A stretch of 64,000 bases of DNA from Agriotes lineatus (GCA_940337035.1 CALNHX010003609.1:1-64000), one strand, 5' to 3'; positions 33,946 to 45,758 are shown, counted from the stretch's first letter. Numbers and translations: made by a program. Notes: generated by a model not told the origin, from the letters alone.

Positions 33946-33986
33946 GTAGAAATATATTTCAGCACTTAGTGCCTTCTTCAGTCTAC
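33946..33986 (-). ncRNA. hammerhead-like ribozyme in an intron
   Basis: The minus strand reads GUAGA, core CUGAAGA, stem II GGCAC-UAA-GUGCU, GAAA, then AUAUAU (self-complementary stem III), the UU cleavage site and UCUAC, which pairs with GUAGA. All conserved core positions fit CUGANGA...GAAA. One extra base sits before stem II, as in the other two modules of this window. It is probably the terminal module of a Penelope-like or related element. No coding part is beside it. Confidence 0.5.
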
Positions 33987-34492
33987 ATATATAAACAGGT
34001 TAAAAAAACAACACGTTAAAATCTTGCATATTTATAAAAAGACAGTTTTTACGGTGAAAATATCATTTTCCTCCTTACTTATGTATTAAAATCGTTGATT
34101 AAGAAAACACAAAGAGGCGACTGCTAAAAGAAATGATTATCTGGTGTTTTAATTAAAGATCAAAAGGAAAATTCTAGGAGTTTAAGAACGAGGACTATTT
34201 ATCAGGCACCATGTTGACGAAATTCAGTGAAAAAGTGTAGATAATAAAATTAATTAATTACTATGCACATCTACAGTTATTTAGTAAAATAATTTTAAAA
34301 ATTCGTTATGATTGTAAAACAGTGTGTCTCCATTTTGGTTTTCGTAAAACAGGCAAAAATTAACTAAATGTAGCTTTGATTTATGGGGAATTTAATTCAG
34401 AAACATAGTAATTAAAAGCAAAAGTTTTTGTTAGTACGTCTTGCAATACAAAGTTTCGTGCAGCGACATTCGTGATTAATGTGATACTCTAA

Positions 34493-34610
34493 ACCTAGCC
34501 TCAGAAAATAGCTAACAAACATGTTTGGCTAATTATAAGATCTCTGTAAACGGAAGTTGTGTCAGTGTATCACACCAGATTTTTTTTGACGAGTTAATTG
34601 TAAAACATTT
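34493..34610 (+). repeat. direct repeat, intron copy A
   Basis: It starts CCTCAGAAAATAGCTAACAA, runs through the dispersed GTGTATCACACCAGA motif and ends GACGAGTTAATTGTAAA. Copy B at about 36719-36829 is nearly identical and in the same orientation, 2.2 kb downstream. Confidence 0.75.
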
Positions 34611-34726
34611 GCAAAGTTGGTAGCACTAATTGCCAAATAACTAATTTCGCGTTTATTTTGCTGTCAAATTCTATATGCGGAAGTATATGAGATTTTATTT
34701 TATTAATTTATTGTCAGTAATAATAC

Positions 34727-34905
34727 CACGAGGCGACTGAATTATCAAAAATACTTCTGCTTTCTCACGAAACGGGTTGCTTAGAAACATCACGAGCCGA
34801 AGGGCGAGTGGTGTTTCTACAAAGCAATCCGTTGAGTTTGTAAGCAAAAGTATTTGATAATTCTTAAAGTCGTCGAGTGAGTATTTGATTAAATTATACC
34901 ATGAA
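34727..34905. repeat. foldback MITE, about 180 bp
   Basis: The arms CGAGGCGACTGAATTATCAA / TTGATAATTCTTAAAGTCGTCG flank a central hairpin AGAAACATCACGAG / GCGAGTGGTGTTTCT. Confidence 0.7.
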
Positions 34906-35236
34906 TATCAATAAGGGAATTACACTAAAAATGTATTTTTCGACGACTGACATCGAAATTAGATTTTTCTCACTGTCATTTGACAACAGAAAGTTGACAT
35001 TTGCCGCTGAGCGTGCGTTTTCATCACTTTGCTGCTCGCCGAGCGTTTTGGGTTTCCGTGTGAACAAAATAGGTAGCCACGTTCGAATGTTTCCTTGAAA
35101 ATGCCCATCATTTGTTGAAATAATCGCGTCACATGTCATAGACTGCGCGAGTAATGTTAACTTGATTGTCATTTAATTTTTGCGATAAAATGAAATCTGA
35201 CATTTTCCTTTAATAATATGCTCAGTCATCGAAAAA

Positions 35237-35370
35237 ATAGTATGTATGTTCCGAGCTAAAAGTGCGCTTGCCGCTTTTGCATGATTGCTGCTTTCGACTT
35301 CGTCTCAACCAGCAATATTCATGCGCAAGCGGCAAGAATGCACTTTCAGCTCTTAACATACAATATACAA
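35237..35370. repeat. inverted repeat, about 134 bp
   Basis: GTATGTTCCGAGCTAAAAGTGC and GCACTTTCAGCTCTTAACATAC are mirror arms. AAGTGCGCTTGCCGC pairs with GCGGCAAGAATGCACTT with mismatches. Confidence 0.65.
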
Positions 35371-36167
35371 TTAATGCGTATCCTAAAAAATTTGTTGGAA
35401 ATGGCATGACATTGACAGCTGACAGCTCAAAATTGAAAACACCAAAACGATAACACCACAGTGTTTTCACTTATTAATACGTGGCCTGAATAGGGATTTT
35501 GTGCATTATGAATGGTATAATCACATATAATCTCATAAGAGCATTAATTCTTTCTGGAAATTTTTTCATATTAATTTGGACGTTGTTGAAATGCACGAAA
35601 AGTAAAAAATAATTTCCGGATATGAATTAATGCTCGAATGCAGATTCGGTAAGAAAATCGTAACGACACAAACCCTCACAGTTAGGTTGGTCTACCTATA
35701 GGATAGTATCTATTACTAATAAAATTGTGGCTTTCGATAGCCTAAATCTGTCTATAAATTCCATATCATCCCACATTTCCAAATGAATTCTATTACACGA
35801 AATACTTTTGGTCTACGAGACATTTCAATAATACGTAGTATATTTCATTACGAGTCTGGAAAAATCCATTTCTGGGTGTATAATGATTATAATGAACGAT
35901 ATTTTTTATTATACTTATCTAAAAACAACGTAGGAAAGGTATTTTCAAAGTAATAATAATACATCGTAAAAACAGTACCAAACATGATTAACATTTCAAT
36001 AGCAACGATTTATTTCTTATTAATTTAGGGCACGGAAAAAAAGCGGACATCGGGAAAAGTTCTGAAAAAGCCACATTTACGTCATTGCAAAAACAGATGA
36101 AAACAAGGTGTTTTCAGAGAAGTAAAATGAAAAACTTATTACATCTTCATCATCAGTTAGAGTCCGC

Positions 36168-36433
36168 CCAACCTAAGATAGGGACAGGCACGTCATCATT
36201 GCCAGGGTGCGCAGTGGTTTGGCGATTATCCCGATGGGCAATGGTTACTTAGCAACGGCACGTTTTTAAATACGCGTCCTGTTACCAGGGGGTTTAGTAG
36301 TTGATAGGATACGCGATGAGTTCACTTGTATCCGTGTACGCCACTGCCAATTCTTGAGGCGCGTGACGTAACAAAAATCCGCGCAGCCGAACTGTGACGT
36401 GCCTGTCCCTATCTTATGTTGAGAGGACTCTAA
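36168..36433. repeat. MITE with 37-bp terminal inverted repeats
   Basis: The left end AGAGTCC..CCAACCTAAGATAGGGACAGGCACGTCA mirrors the right end TGACGTGCCTGTCCCTATCTTATGTTGAGAGGACTCT. Flanking TA on both sides suggests a TA duplication. There is no coding capacity. Confidence 0.8.
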
Positions 36434-36718
36434 GAGATCATCAAATATCTAAAATATATTATCCATATCAAATAAATATAAATTTCCACAAAAATAAACA
36501 CTTTTAATGATGATGTGAGGTTACGACATCGCTGTTTTACTGCACACATAAGCATTAAACTTTAGTATTAATGGTTTAAACGATACCCTAGCTTGGTTTA
36601 AATTTACTTAAGATTGTAATACGCTATTGGTAGCTAATCTACAGTTTAAACTCTACTGTGTGGTTTAAACTATGATTGTAATACCGGCCCTAAATACCTT
36701 CAGATAAATTCTTTAACC

Positions 36719-36829
36719 TAACCTCAGAAAATAGCTAACAAACATGTTTGGCTAATTATAAGATTACTGTAAACGGAAGTTGTGTCAGTGTATCACACCA
36801 CATTTGTTTTGACGAGTTAATTGTAAATT
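36719..36829 (+). repeat. direct repeat, intron copy B
   Basis: Nearly the same sequence as copy A at 34493-34610. It ends about 20 bp before the short exon at 36850. Confidence 0.75.
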
Positions 36830-36849
36830 ATTTGCGTTGTACTTCTCAG

Positions 36850-38914
36850 GTTCTGACATTCAATGATTCTGAAGAAGTAAACCCTTCACAGCCGGCTGAT
36901 TAACGATGAATTACATGAACAGTTGTTATTTATTTTTTGTTTTGTTTCTTCTATTATAGCGACATTTTGAAGATTACGTAAGAAATACACAAAACCGTGA
37001 GCTATTGCAGGATCTGCCAGAAGATACACTTGCTTTCATGGATGTTAACCCTTCACAGCCGACTGATTTTCAGGTATGTTGATCAACGATTAACTACACC
37101 AACAATAATTACTTAATGCAACAATTTGTTTCTTTTATTATAGCGTCATTTTGAAGATTGTGAGCTATTGCAGGATCTGGCAGAAGATACACTTGGTTTC
37201 ATGGACGTACAGTGCAAGCATTGCGGGGCCTTACATTTTGCAGCAGAGGTAAGGGGTCGTCGCAGGGAAGAATTCAACGACTGCTGTAATTTTGGCAATG
37301 TGAAGCTCCCAGACCTGCAGTTATATCCCAAACAACTGGAACATCTTTTGAATGGAACTGATTCTCGCTCAAACAATTTTCGCAAGTACATTAGGAATTA
37401 CAACAGCAGTTTGGCTATGGCATCAATGGGTGCAAATATAGTTGCTCCTCGTGGAAATGGTCCATACTGTTTTAAAATACATGGTCAAATATACCACAGA
37501 GTTGGTCCGTTGTACCCTGATGTCGGTAATAAACCTGCATACGGGCAAATATATATATTAGATTCTGAAATGGCGACTACTGAAAGGTTAAGTAATTCAA
37601 CAAATTCTGGTTGCATTGCATCAATAATGTGTCAGTTAGGTGATATTTTATCTAATATAAATCCATACGTTGCTTCATTGCGTATGATGAAAGAAGTAAT
37701 CGAGGAAGAAGAAAGACTAGCTCTCCTAGAAAATAGATCAACTCCATCAGTCAGAATGTTTTTTGATGTATCAAAAACAATGGACCAAAGGCGATATAAT
37801 GCACCAACTGCTGCTAATGAAATTGCTGCTGTATTCGTAGGTGAAGATGGTGAGGTACCGTTGACACGCAGTTTTACAGTTTTTGCAAGGGGGGGTGGTC
37901 TTCGACAAGTTTCTTACTTGGATAAAAGTTGTGATCCATTGACGTACCCTCTATTATTTCCTGGAGGTGATTTCGGATGGCATTTAGACCTCTGCAAGCA
38001 GGGATCTCTTAGAAAAAGGACTCGAGTTACGCAAAAAGAGTATTACTCATATCGATTAGCAGTTCGGGAAAGGTTTTCGGCAATTCACCATTCAGGAAAA
38101 CTGTTTCAACAATATGTTGTTGATTCATATGTGAAACTGGAACAGAATCGGTTGAATTATGAAAGAACTCATCAAAAGGAGTTACGTGCAGACACCTATC
38201 AAACGTTGATGGACTACATTGGCAATGCGGCAGCAAATCAAAATGCTAAAGTTGGTCGACGTGTAATACTACCATCTTCCTATGCTGGTGGCCCTCGTGC
38301 AATGCAGCAAGGTTACCAAGATGCTATGGCAATAGTAGCAAAGTATGGTAAACCCGACATTTTTTTAACTTTCACATGCAATCCAATGTGGTCCGAAATA
38401 CAAACACAATTAGCACCAAATGAAACTGCATCTGATAGACCCGATATAGTTGCACGCGTATTTAAATTGAAACTTGACCGGCTCAAACAAAAAATACTAC
38501 ACAATCATCTTCTTGGACGTGTACTTGCTTATGTTTGTGTAACAGAATTTCAAAAGAGGGGATTACCACATTGTCACATGCTTTTAATTCTTGCAGGTAT
38601 TTATAAAGATAATCTTCAAAACTTTGAATAATTACAAAAATTACATTTTAGTAGACGACAAGTTACGAACTGCAGAAGACGTAGATAGAATTGTAACAGC
38701 TGAGATTCCAAACCCATTTGAAGATAAGCGACTGTTTGAGATAGTCAAGAAGTGCATGGTCCATGGCCCTTGTGGTACTTTAAATCCTGCTTCTCCATGT
38801 ATGCAAGATGGTGTATGCACAAAGGGATATCCAAAAAGTGTTTGTGAAGAAACCAAAATTGAAGTGGATGGTTATCCTCAGTATAAGAGACGTGCCAATG
38901 GAAATACTTTGCAG
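36850..38914 (+). CDS. Helitron Rep (HUH endonuclease) exons of the THAP-Helitron gene
   Basis: Proposed exons are 36850-36876, 36960-37073, 37144-38596 and 38652-38914, with phases that fit throughout. The first two share text with the third (RHFED..ELLQDL.EDTL.FMDV, VNPSQP.D), so this area grew by exon duplication. The 37144 exon starts with a CxxC segment (VQCKHCGALHFAAE), then the long N-terminal Helitron domain (KIHGQIYHRVGPLYPD, FLTFTCNPMWSEI) and the Rep HUH motif GLPHCHMLLIL. The 38652 exon continues DDKLRTAEDVDRIV and MVHGPCG. The two-tyrosine part lies in the next exon. Rep nicks and rejoins one DNA strand during rolling-circle transposition. The first, 9-codon exon is the weakest: its copy lost the normal donor by a short deletion. 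Confidence 0.85.
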
Positions 38915-39069
38915 GTATATTAATATTTATGTGAATAGTATTTACTACCTCTTACATTCAATTTCATTAGGTTTGTAGGAATTTTTTTAGGTTTATTAGG
39001 CTACAGATAATTATATTGCATTGCTTTCATTAATTTGTGTGTCAAACATGGAGTGCTCACATCACAATG

Positions 39070-39290
39070 TAAACATTTTGTGGTTATTATATGTCTTACA
39101 AATTTACTACTGTAATCGAAATTGTAGCTCCAATAATAACAAACTTAGCAATCCGATGTTGATCCATTGATGCTTTAAGTGGGGTTGGATTTAATAAATG
39201 TTATTAAACTTAGCAATAGTGCACAATTAACTTTGAACACCATGTATATACAAAAGAAACAGGACTTACGATAACCACAAAATGTTTAAA
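39070..39290. repeat. inverted repeat in the Rep-helicase intron
   Basis: AAACATTTTGTGGTTAT at about 39070 mirrors ATAACCACAAAATGTTT at about 39274. This is probably a small MITE inserted in the intron. Confidence 0.6.
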
Positions 39291-39534
39291 TTATGATAAT
39301 ATCATAATTATGATTTATATCGGCATCATATATTGTCAAATTCTGCTGTTACCAATAATTGCAACATAATGCCAATATAGCTGGTATAATAATCAGTAGG
39401 TAGCGGTCAATCCATAATCACAGAGAATATTAACTTTTTGTATGGGGAATTGAAATTCTTTTGACACAAAATGTCTGTAGCATTATAGTAAAATTTATGC
39501 TTTATGTTGTGACATTAGTTTTATTTGTTTTTAG

Positions 39535-42139
39535 ATAAAAGACCACATAATTGATAACAGATGGATTGTTCCTTATAATCGGTATCTATCCTTAAAATAT
39601 AATGCTCACATAAACGTTGAAGTCTGCTCCAGTGTAAAAAGTGTAAAATATCTGTATAAATATGTTTATAAGGGGCATGATCGTGCTGCTTTAAAATTAA
39701 AGCAAACAAGCGAAGAAGGTGGGGGAACAAGCAGTGAAATTCATTATGATGAAATAACTGCACATTTAGACGCACGCTATGTAAGCGCTCCAGAGGCATC
39801 GTGGAGAATTTTTGGATTCGATATGCAAAATCGCTCGCACACCATTTATCGTCTTGCTGTACACCTTCCTAATCATCAAAATATATGCTTTGTTGAGGGT
39901 AATGTTCAAGATGCAGTAGATCGAGCGCATTCAAAAAATTCCACTCTGACAGCATGGTTTAAGTTAAATAAATTATGTGAAGAAATATTCCAAAATGGTT
40001 ACCAACCTGAAGATAATATGATTGATTCGCGTACTTTGTATTACCGGGAAATTCCAGAACATTTTGTTTTCAATAAAGCTACCACCACCTGGAATAGACG
40101 CAAACGATTTGCTAAGGAAATCGGTAGAATGTATACTGTTGGGCCCCAGGATGTTGAAAGATACCATATGCGATTATTGTTACTACACGTAAAAGGAGCT
40201 ACATCATTTGATGATTTGAAAACCATTAATGGCCAAGTTCACGATACATTCCTTGAAGCTGCCAAAGAAGCCGGTTTATTACTTGATGATCGAGAATATG
40301 CACGATGTTTAGCTGAAGTTGTAAATTTTCAGCTTCCATCACAACTGAGGAATGTATTTGCAACATTACTTTTATTTTGCAACGTATCAAATGCTTTACA
40401 ATTGTGGCAAGAATTTAAAGCTGCATTATCTGAAGATTTCCGCAGAAGTTTGTCTATAGAAGAATCAGAGGCTACCGCTTACTATGCCATCGATGATTCA
40501 ATGAAAGTTTGTGGTCGAAAACTTTCGGATTTTATACCACTTCCACAAATTCAGCCACACATTGCCGTCGTTGACAATTCTCAAAACCACCAAGCTGAAG
40601 GGGAAAGTATGTACAGAACCCTGAATCCCAGTCAAAAAGCTGCCTGTGATGAAATAGTCCATCTCTTAGAACAATCATCACGATCAGCAAAATGTATTTT
40701 TATCGATGGACCAGGGGGATCAGGCAAAACGTATTTATATACAACTATAAATCACATATGTAAAGGTAGAGGTGTAGCTGTTTTAAATGTAGCCTGGTCT
40801 GGTATTGCCGCTACATTACTGCTTGATGGACGTACAGTTCACAATCGATTTAAACTTCCTGTACCAATTAACAAAACGTCATTTCTTTCTACAATGAAAA
40901 TGAACACTCCCGCAGCAAGCATATTACAAAGTAGTACAGTTATTATTTGGGATGAAGCTCCGATGGCACCAAAATATGCGTTAGAAGCTGTAAACATTTT
41001 GCTCAAGGACATTATGGGTAATAATGAAGTTTTTGGAGGAAAATTGATGATTTTGGGTGGCGACTTTCGCCAAGTACTTCCTGTTGTCTATCGTGGAACA
41101 AGGTCAGATTGTATTGATGCATGTTTAAAGAAATCGTCATTATGGGCACATTTTAAAGTCATAAAGCTAATAACAAATATGAGGGCAGCAGGAGAAGACA
41201 TGTGGTCAACATTACTTTTAGATATAGGTAAGTTGTTATTTTACTACAGGTGGCATGAATAATTATTAAACAAAGGAAAATAAATACCTAGGCTTTTTTA
41301 AATTTGAAATTATTTTTAAATTAAAAACAATTATGTATTTTATGTTAGGCGCCAAAAGTAAATCTGTTTACGTTTACAAATTTATTATTATAGGTGATGG
41401 TAAAATACAAACTGATAAAGATGAAAAAATTCCAATACCGCAGCAGTGTATTAGTACTGGCAATTTAATTGAGGACGTATATGGTAAAGAGATTCTTCCA
41501 GACAATGCAGATAGTCTTTGTGACAAAGTGATTTTGACGCCGAAAAACATTGACTCGCTCGACATTAACAACAAAGTACTCAAATTACTTACGGGAGAAG
41601 AACAAATTTACACGAGCATTGATGAAGCTGAGTGTGAAGAATCAGAAGTGATCCAGTTTCCCACAGAGTTTTTACACTCATTGACACCATCGGGTATGCC
41701 CCCTCACGAACTGCGGTTAAAAATTGGTGCAATTGTTATGCTGTTGAGAAATTTAGATATAAAGAAGGGATTATGCAATGGGACTAGGTTAATTGTACAA
41801 CATATGGGCAGGTATATTCTTGGATGCTCAGTTGCATGTGGGGCAAACAAAGGAAAGTATGTACTGATTCCACGTATCACTTTATGCCCATCTGATACCA
41901 ATTTGCCATTTGTATTGAAGCGTAAACAATTTCCTATTAGACTTTCTTTTGCAATGACAATAAATAAAAGTCAGGGGCAAACGTTCACTAAAGTTGGTTT
42001 GTATCTAAATACTCCTGTATTTTCACATGGGCAATTACATGTTGCTTTTTCTCGAGTAAAAACTATGAACGGATTGAAAGTAGCAATAAAAGGTGGTGAA
42101 CGGCATACAAAAAATATTGTTTACAAAGAAATTCTTTAA
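39535..42139 (+). CDS. Helitron Rep two-tyrosine motif and Pif1-like helicase exons
   Basis: Exons are 39535-41227 (acceptor TTTTTAG, donor GGTAAG) and 41394-42139 (acceptor TTATAG), in phase with each other and with the upstream Rep exon. The first continues Rep with VKYLYKYVYKGHD, the two-tyrosine catalytic context. It is followed by an SF1 helicase of the Pif1 type with Walker A GPGGSGKT at 40708-40731, Walker B IWDEAPM and GGDFRQVLPV. The second exon gives HELRLKIGAIVMLLRN, the late motif MTINKSQGQTF and HVAFSRV, ending at TAA 42137-42139. The helicase unwinds the strand displaced by Rep. No stop or frameshift is seen across about 2.4 kb of coding sequence, so the copy is young or under selection. 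Helitron ends were not identified around it. Confidence 0.9.
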
Positions 42140-42145
42140 AACAAG

Positions 42146-42322
42146 ATGGTAACTCCGAAAAGGGATAAATGTAATCCAGGACGTAGAAGGAGAAAGAACA
42201 ATGGAGCAACTGTTTCGAGAAGGGGTACACAGACACGATTTACAAGAAAGGACGTGGAAATTCTTTTTAACAGCATCATTGAGAAAATACCTTTGCTGAC
42301 ACGTATGTTACTCGTTCAATGA
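42146..42322 (+). CDS. small basic ORF just after the helicase
   Basis: A 58-codon frame starts 6 bp after the helicase stop: MVTPKRDKCNPGRRRRKNNG, then RRGTQTRFTRKDVEIL and a hydrophobic end. It is very rich in Lys and Arg in its first half. I do not recognise it. It may be a remnant of a further Helitron exon in another frame, or chance. An AATAAA lies at about 42391. Confidence 0.3.
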   Translation: MVTPKRDKCNPGRRRRKNNGATVSRRGTQTRFTRKDVEILFNSIIEKIPLLTRMLLVQ

Positions 42323-43011
42323 TGAAGATGAAACATTCTAATGTTTTTTTTCACAGAAACACGTACTCCCAATTTACTAATAACAATAAAGAGGGAAAAA
42401 TACATTTGATGCAGAATCACAATTAGTTTTTTCAGGTACTTACTGTCACAGTTTCTTTACAAGTTGTAATTGCTTTTGTTTTAAGATACAAGAACAGTTG
42501 GCGATCACAAATTCCGGCGATAACAACTTATTTGTGGAAGAGATTAAATGAAATAAAGAGATACGGGAGGGGACTATGTTACCAAAATTAATTACATTTT
42601 TCAAGGAATGTACCTATAGGACCAGAAATAATTTTAAACAGACAAAGGAGAGTTGATACGCCATTTTCCCAGCATATATGCAAAATTATTTAATTATTAT
42701 TGTTTTAGTAGTGCGAGGATATGCATATCAACCAAACTCAAATCTGCACAAGAGAGGAAGAGGACGACCAAAAACAAGTTGGCAAGAGAAAATCCAAAAG
42801 AACTTGGGTCCAGGGTGAACAAATGTTGCAAAAGCCTGAGTAACATGGAATCACCAAGGGAAGTTATTCATTTTATGTTACTATTGCTGTAGTCGTAGTA
42901 TTTATAATATTTTCTGATGACATTACTCGTGTAACACTCTCATTCCCAACCGTGAGGAGAATCATATTTTAGGTTACAAAAATTGTCAGAGAAAGAACAC
43001 ATTTTCTCTCA
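42323..43011. other. 3' flank of the Helitron gene
   Basis: At about 42750 the text KRGRGRPKTSWQEKIQKNLG can be read (+). A similar reading, RPKARWQDKI, occurs at about 47945. Both resemble the last lines of LINE proteins or an AT-hook, and neither is in a usable frame. No other gene is seen. Confidence 0.35.
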
Positions 43012-44419
43012 TAGTCCAGTTACATTAGACGGAAAACCGCAGCATTTGGCGAAAAAATCCAAGTGAGCTGAAATTTTGCATACACCTTTATTTTGACATC
43101 ACAAACAATGTCTCAAAAGTCCCCATCGATATCGCGCTTGCGTTTTGAGTTATTCAAGGTCAAAAGTCGCAGAAATAAGTTTTTTGCAAATATCTCGCTT
43201 TCTATGGGTCGTATGACTTTTTTAGTTATTACAAAAAATGAAGGCTAAGAAATTCTCTACAAAAAAGATTATACAGGTTTTTTGAGTGCAATTAACCGTT
43301 CAGTAAATAACACAGTGTTAAGTTTTGCAGACGGGTTTTACTTCCTTTTACAATAAAGGAAGTATTGGATTCACCCCAAAAATTCTAAATTGAGTTTTCA
43401 ACAGATCCTCACGTTTTAGAGTCCCCTGAACCCAAAAAACGTGTTTTTGCTCATTGGTCTGTGTGTCCGTCCATCCATCGGTCTGTCTGCCTGTGAACAG
43501 AATAACTCAAAAACGGAAAGAGGTACGGCGTTGAAACTTCATATATAAGTTTTGTGTACCTACTATCTAAATGGGACAGTAAGCCTTTTGAAGAAAATCG
43601 CATAACTGGAAGTATGATGTTTACTCTTGTTTCAAAAACGGTTCTATTTTTTTCAAACTATATTTTTATTACATTTTTAATGTGTATTGATGTGAGATTA
43701 GTGATTTTTCAGTTGAATACCTCTAAAATTCTACTTGAAAATCACTCATCTCAATCAATACACATTAAAAATGTAATAAAAATGTAAAGTTTTAAAAAAA
43801 TCGTTCGAGCCGTTTTTGAAACACAAGAGTAAACATCATACTTCCGGTTATACGATTTTCTTCAAAAGCTTGCTGTCACATTTAGATAGTACACAAAACT
43901 TATATATGAAGTTTCAATACCATACCTCTTTTTGTTGTTGAGATATTCTGTTCACAGACAGACACACACACACAGCCAGACAGACCAATGAACAAAAACA
44001 CGTTTTTTGGGTTCAGGGGACTCTAAAACGTGAGGATCTGTTGAAAACTCAATTTAGAATTTTTGGGGTGAATCCAATACTTCCGTTATCGTAAAAAGAA
44101 GTAAAACCCGTCTGCAAAACTTAACAGTGTGTTATTTACTGAATGGTCAGTTGTACTCAAAAAACCTGTATAATTTTTTTTGTAGAGAATTTCCTAGCCT
44201 TCATTTTTTGTAATAACTAGAAAAGTCATACGACCCATAGAAAACGAGATATTTGCGAAAAACTTATTTTTGTAAACTTTGACCTTGAATAACTCAAAAC
44301 GTAAGCGCGATATCGATGGGGACTTCTGAGACATTATTTGTAATGTCAAAATAAGGGTGTATGAAAAAATTCAGCTTACTTGGATTTTTTGGCAGCCGTA
44401 TCCTAATGTAACTGGACTA
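43012..44419. mobile_element. long foldback element, 1.4 kb
   Basis: The ends are perfect mirrors, TAGTCCAGTTACATTA at 43012-43027 and TAATGTAACTGGACTA at 44404-44419, with TA as the likely target duplication. The two halves are complementary over almost their whole length and meet near 43735. Shared blocks include GGGTCGTATGACTTTT, TTGGATTCACCCCAAAAATT and a CTGTCTG-rich stretch. A related single arm lies at 13550. It has no coding capacity. Confidence 0.9.
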
Positions 44420-44873
44420 TCAAAGGACAATATGAAACAAAATTAAAATGTCTGTTGTCATGGTATTCGTAAAATGACACAGTTCAAAGACTGCTAAATA
44501 TTACAGCATAATTTTGATTTACAGTAATGTTTTAGTTACAAAAATATGTTTTTTACGGTTCTGATCCTGGCCCTTGAAAAAAATTGTATTCACACGGCAG
44601 GGCAGAACACCATTTTTTCCTCTGTGTATTTGTAGTGCTCGGCTTCGCCCTTGAGCTGCAAACTTAATTTTGGGAAAAATTATGCTCTTCTCTTCCTTAT
44701 AATGTATTATTTTTTCACATTGCCTTTGGTGACATTAAAAAAAGTGACTTTTTGATACTTTTCATAACTGGTCAAAATCATAGTGCTTTCACCTAAAAAT
44801 TTCAGGTGGGAGCACCATTTTGCCTCAAAATTACATCATATTGTCATAAAATATATTAATTAGAACGACTGAA

Positions 44874-45596
44874 CGGCTACCACGCTAACACCTGTGGTAG
44901 TCGTTAACCCCTAAAACAAGGGAACTCTTCCTCATTTTCGACGGGCAAGGCTAGCCACCTACCCGGCCTAAGGGCAAAGAGGGCTCATAGAACCACTATG
45001 TGGTTAAAACAGGCCACTGGCCTATAATAAGAGGAAGAAGAAATTAATTATGAGCGGATGGCCCAGCGAGCAAATGCTCGCCTCTTAGGGGGCCGGCCTG
45101 GGTTCGATCCCGGCAGATACTATAGACGGATTTTAAAAATCGTACGCTCCCCGGCTACCACGCTAACACCTGTGGTAGTCGTTAACCCCTAAAACAAGGG
45201 AACTCTTCCTCATTTTCGACGGGCAAGGCTAGCCACCTACCCGGCCTAAGGGCAAAGAGGGCTCATAGAACCACTTTGTGGTTAAAATAGGCCATTGGCC
45301 TATAATAAGAGGAAGAAGAAATTAATCATGAGCGGATGGCTCAGCGAGCAAATGCTCGCCTTCAGGTGGGCGGCCCGGGTTCTATTACCGGCGCAAACTA
45401 TAGACAGATTTTAAAAATCGTACGCTCTCTGGCTACCATGCTAACATCTGTGGTAGTCGTTAACCCCTAATAAGGGAACTCTTCTTCACTTTCGACGGGC
45501 AAGGCTAGCCACCTACCCGGCCTAAGGGCAAAGAGGGCTCATAGAACCACTTTGTGGTTAAAACAGGCCACTGTCCTATATTAAGTGGTAGAAGAA
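44874..45596 (+). mobile_element. SINE trimer (tRNA-derived, 278-bp period)
   Basis: Three head-to-tail copies: the first lacks its tRNA head (44874-45050), while the second (from 45051) and third (from 45329) start with the tRNA-like GAGCGGATGGC.CAGCGAGCAA, and the second has box B GGTTCGATCCC. The body includes GGCTACCA.GCTAACA.CTGTGG and GGCAAGGCTAGCCACCTACC. The flanking GACTGAA at 44867-44873 and 45597-45603 may be the target duplication. Confidence 0.8.
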
Positions 45597-45758
45597 GACT
45601 GAAATACACTATTTCATATTTTTATAATTTGTATTGAAGACAGTTTTTATATAAGATTTGTATAGTTATAAAGGAAGACTCTATGTCGTGATGATTAGCA
45701 TCTCTGGCTACTTACAGAACTAGAATCCTGAGTTCAAACAGAACTGGCCAAGCATTCT

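Noticed and set aside
42716..42850. AT-hook or LINE C-terminus (RGRGRPKTSW), also near 47940
   Set aside because: Short, out of any sustained frame; both explanations fit and neither is supported further.
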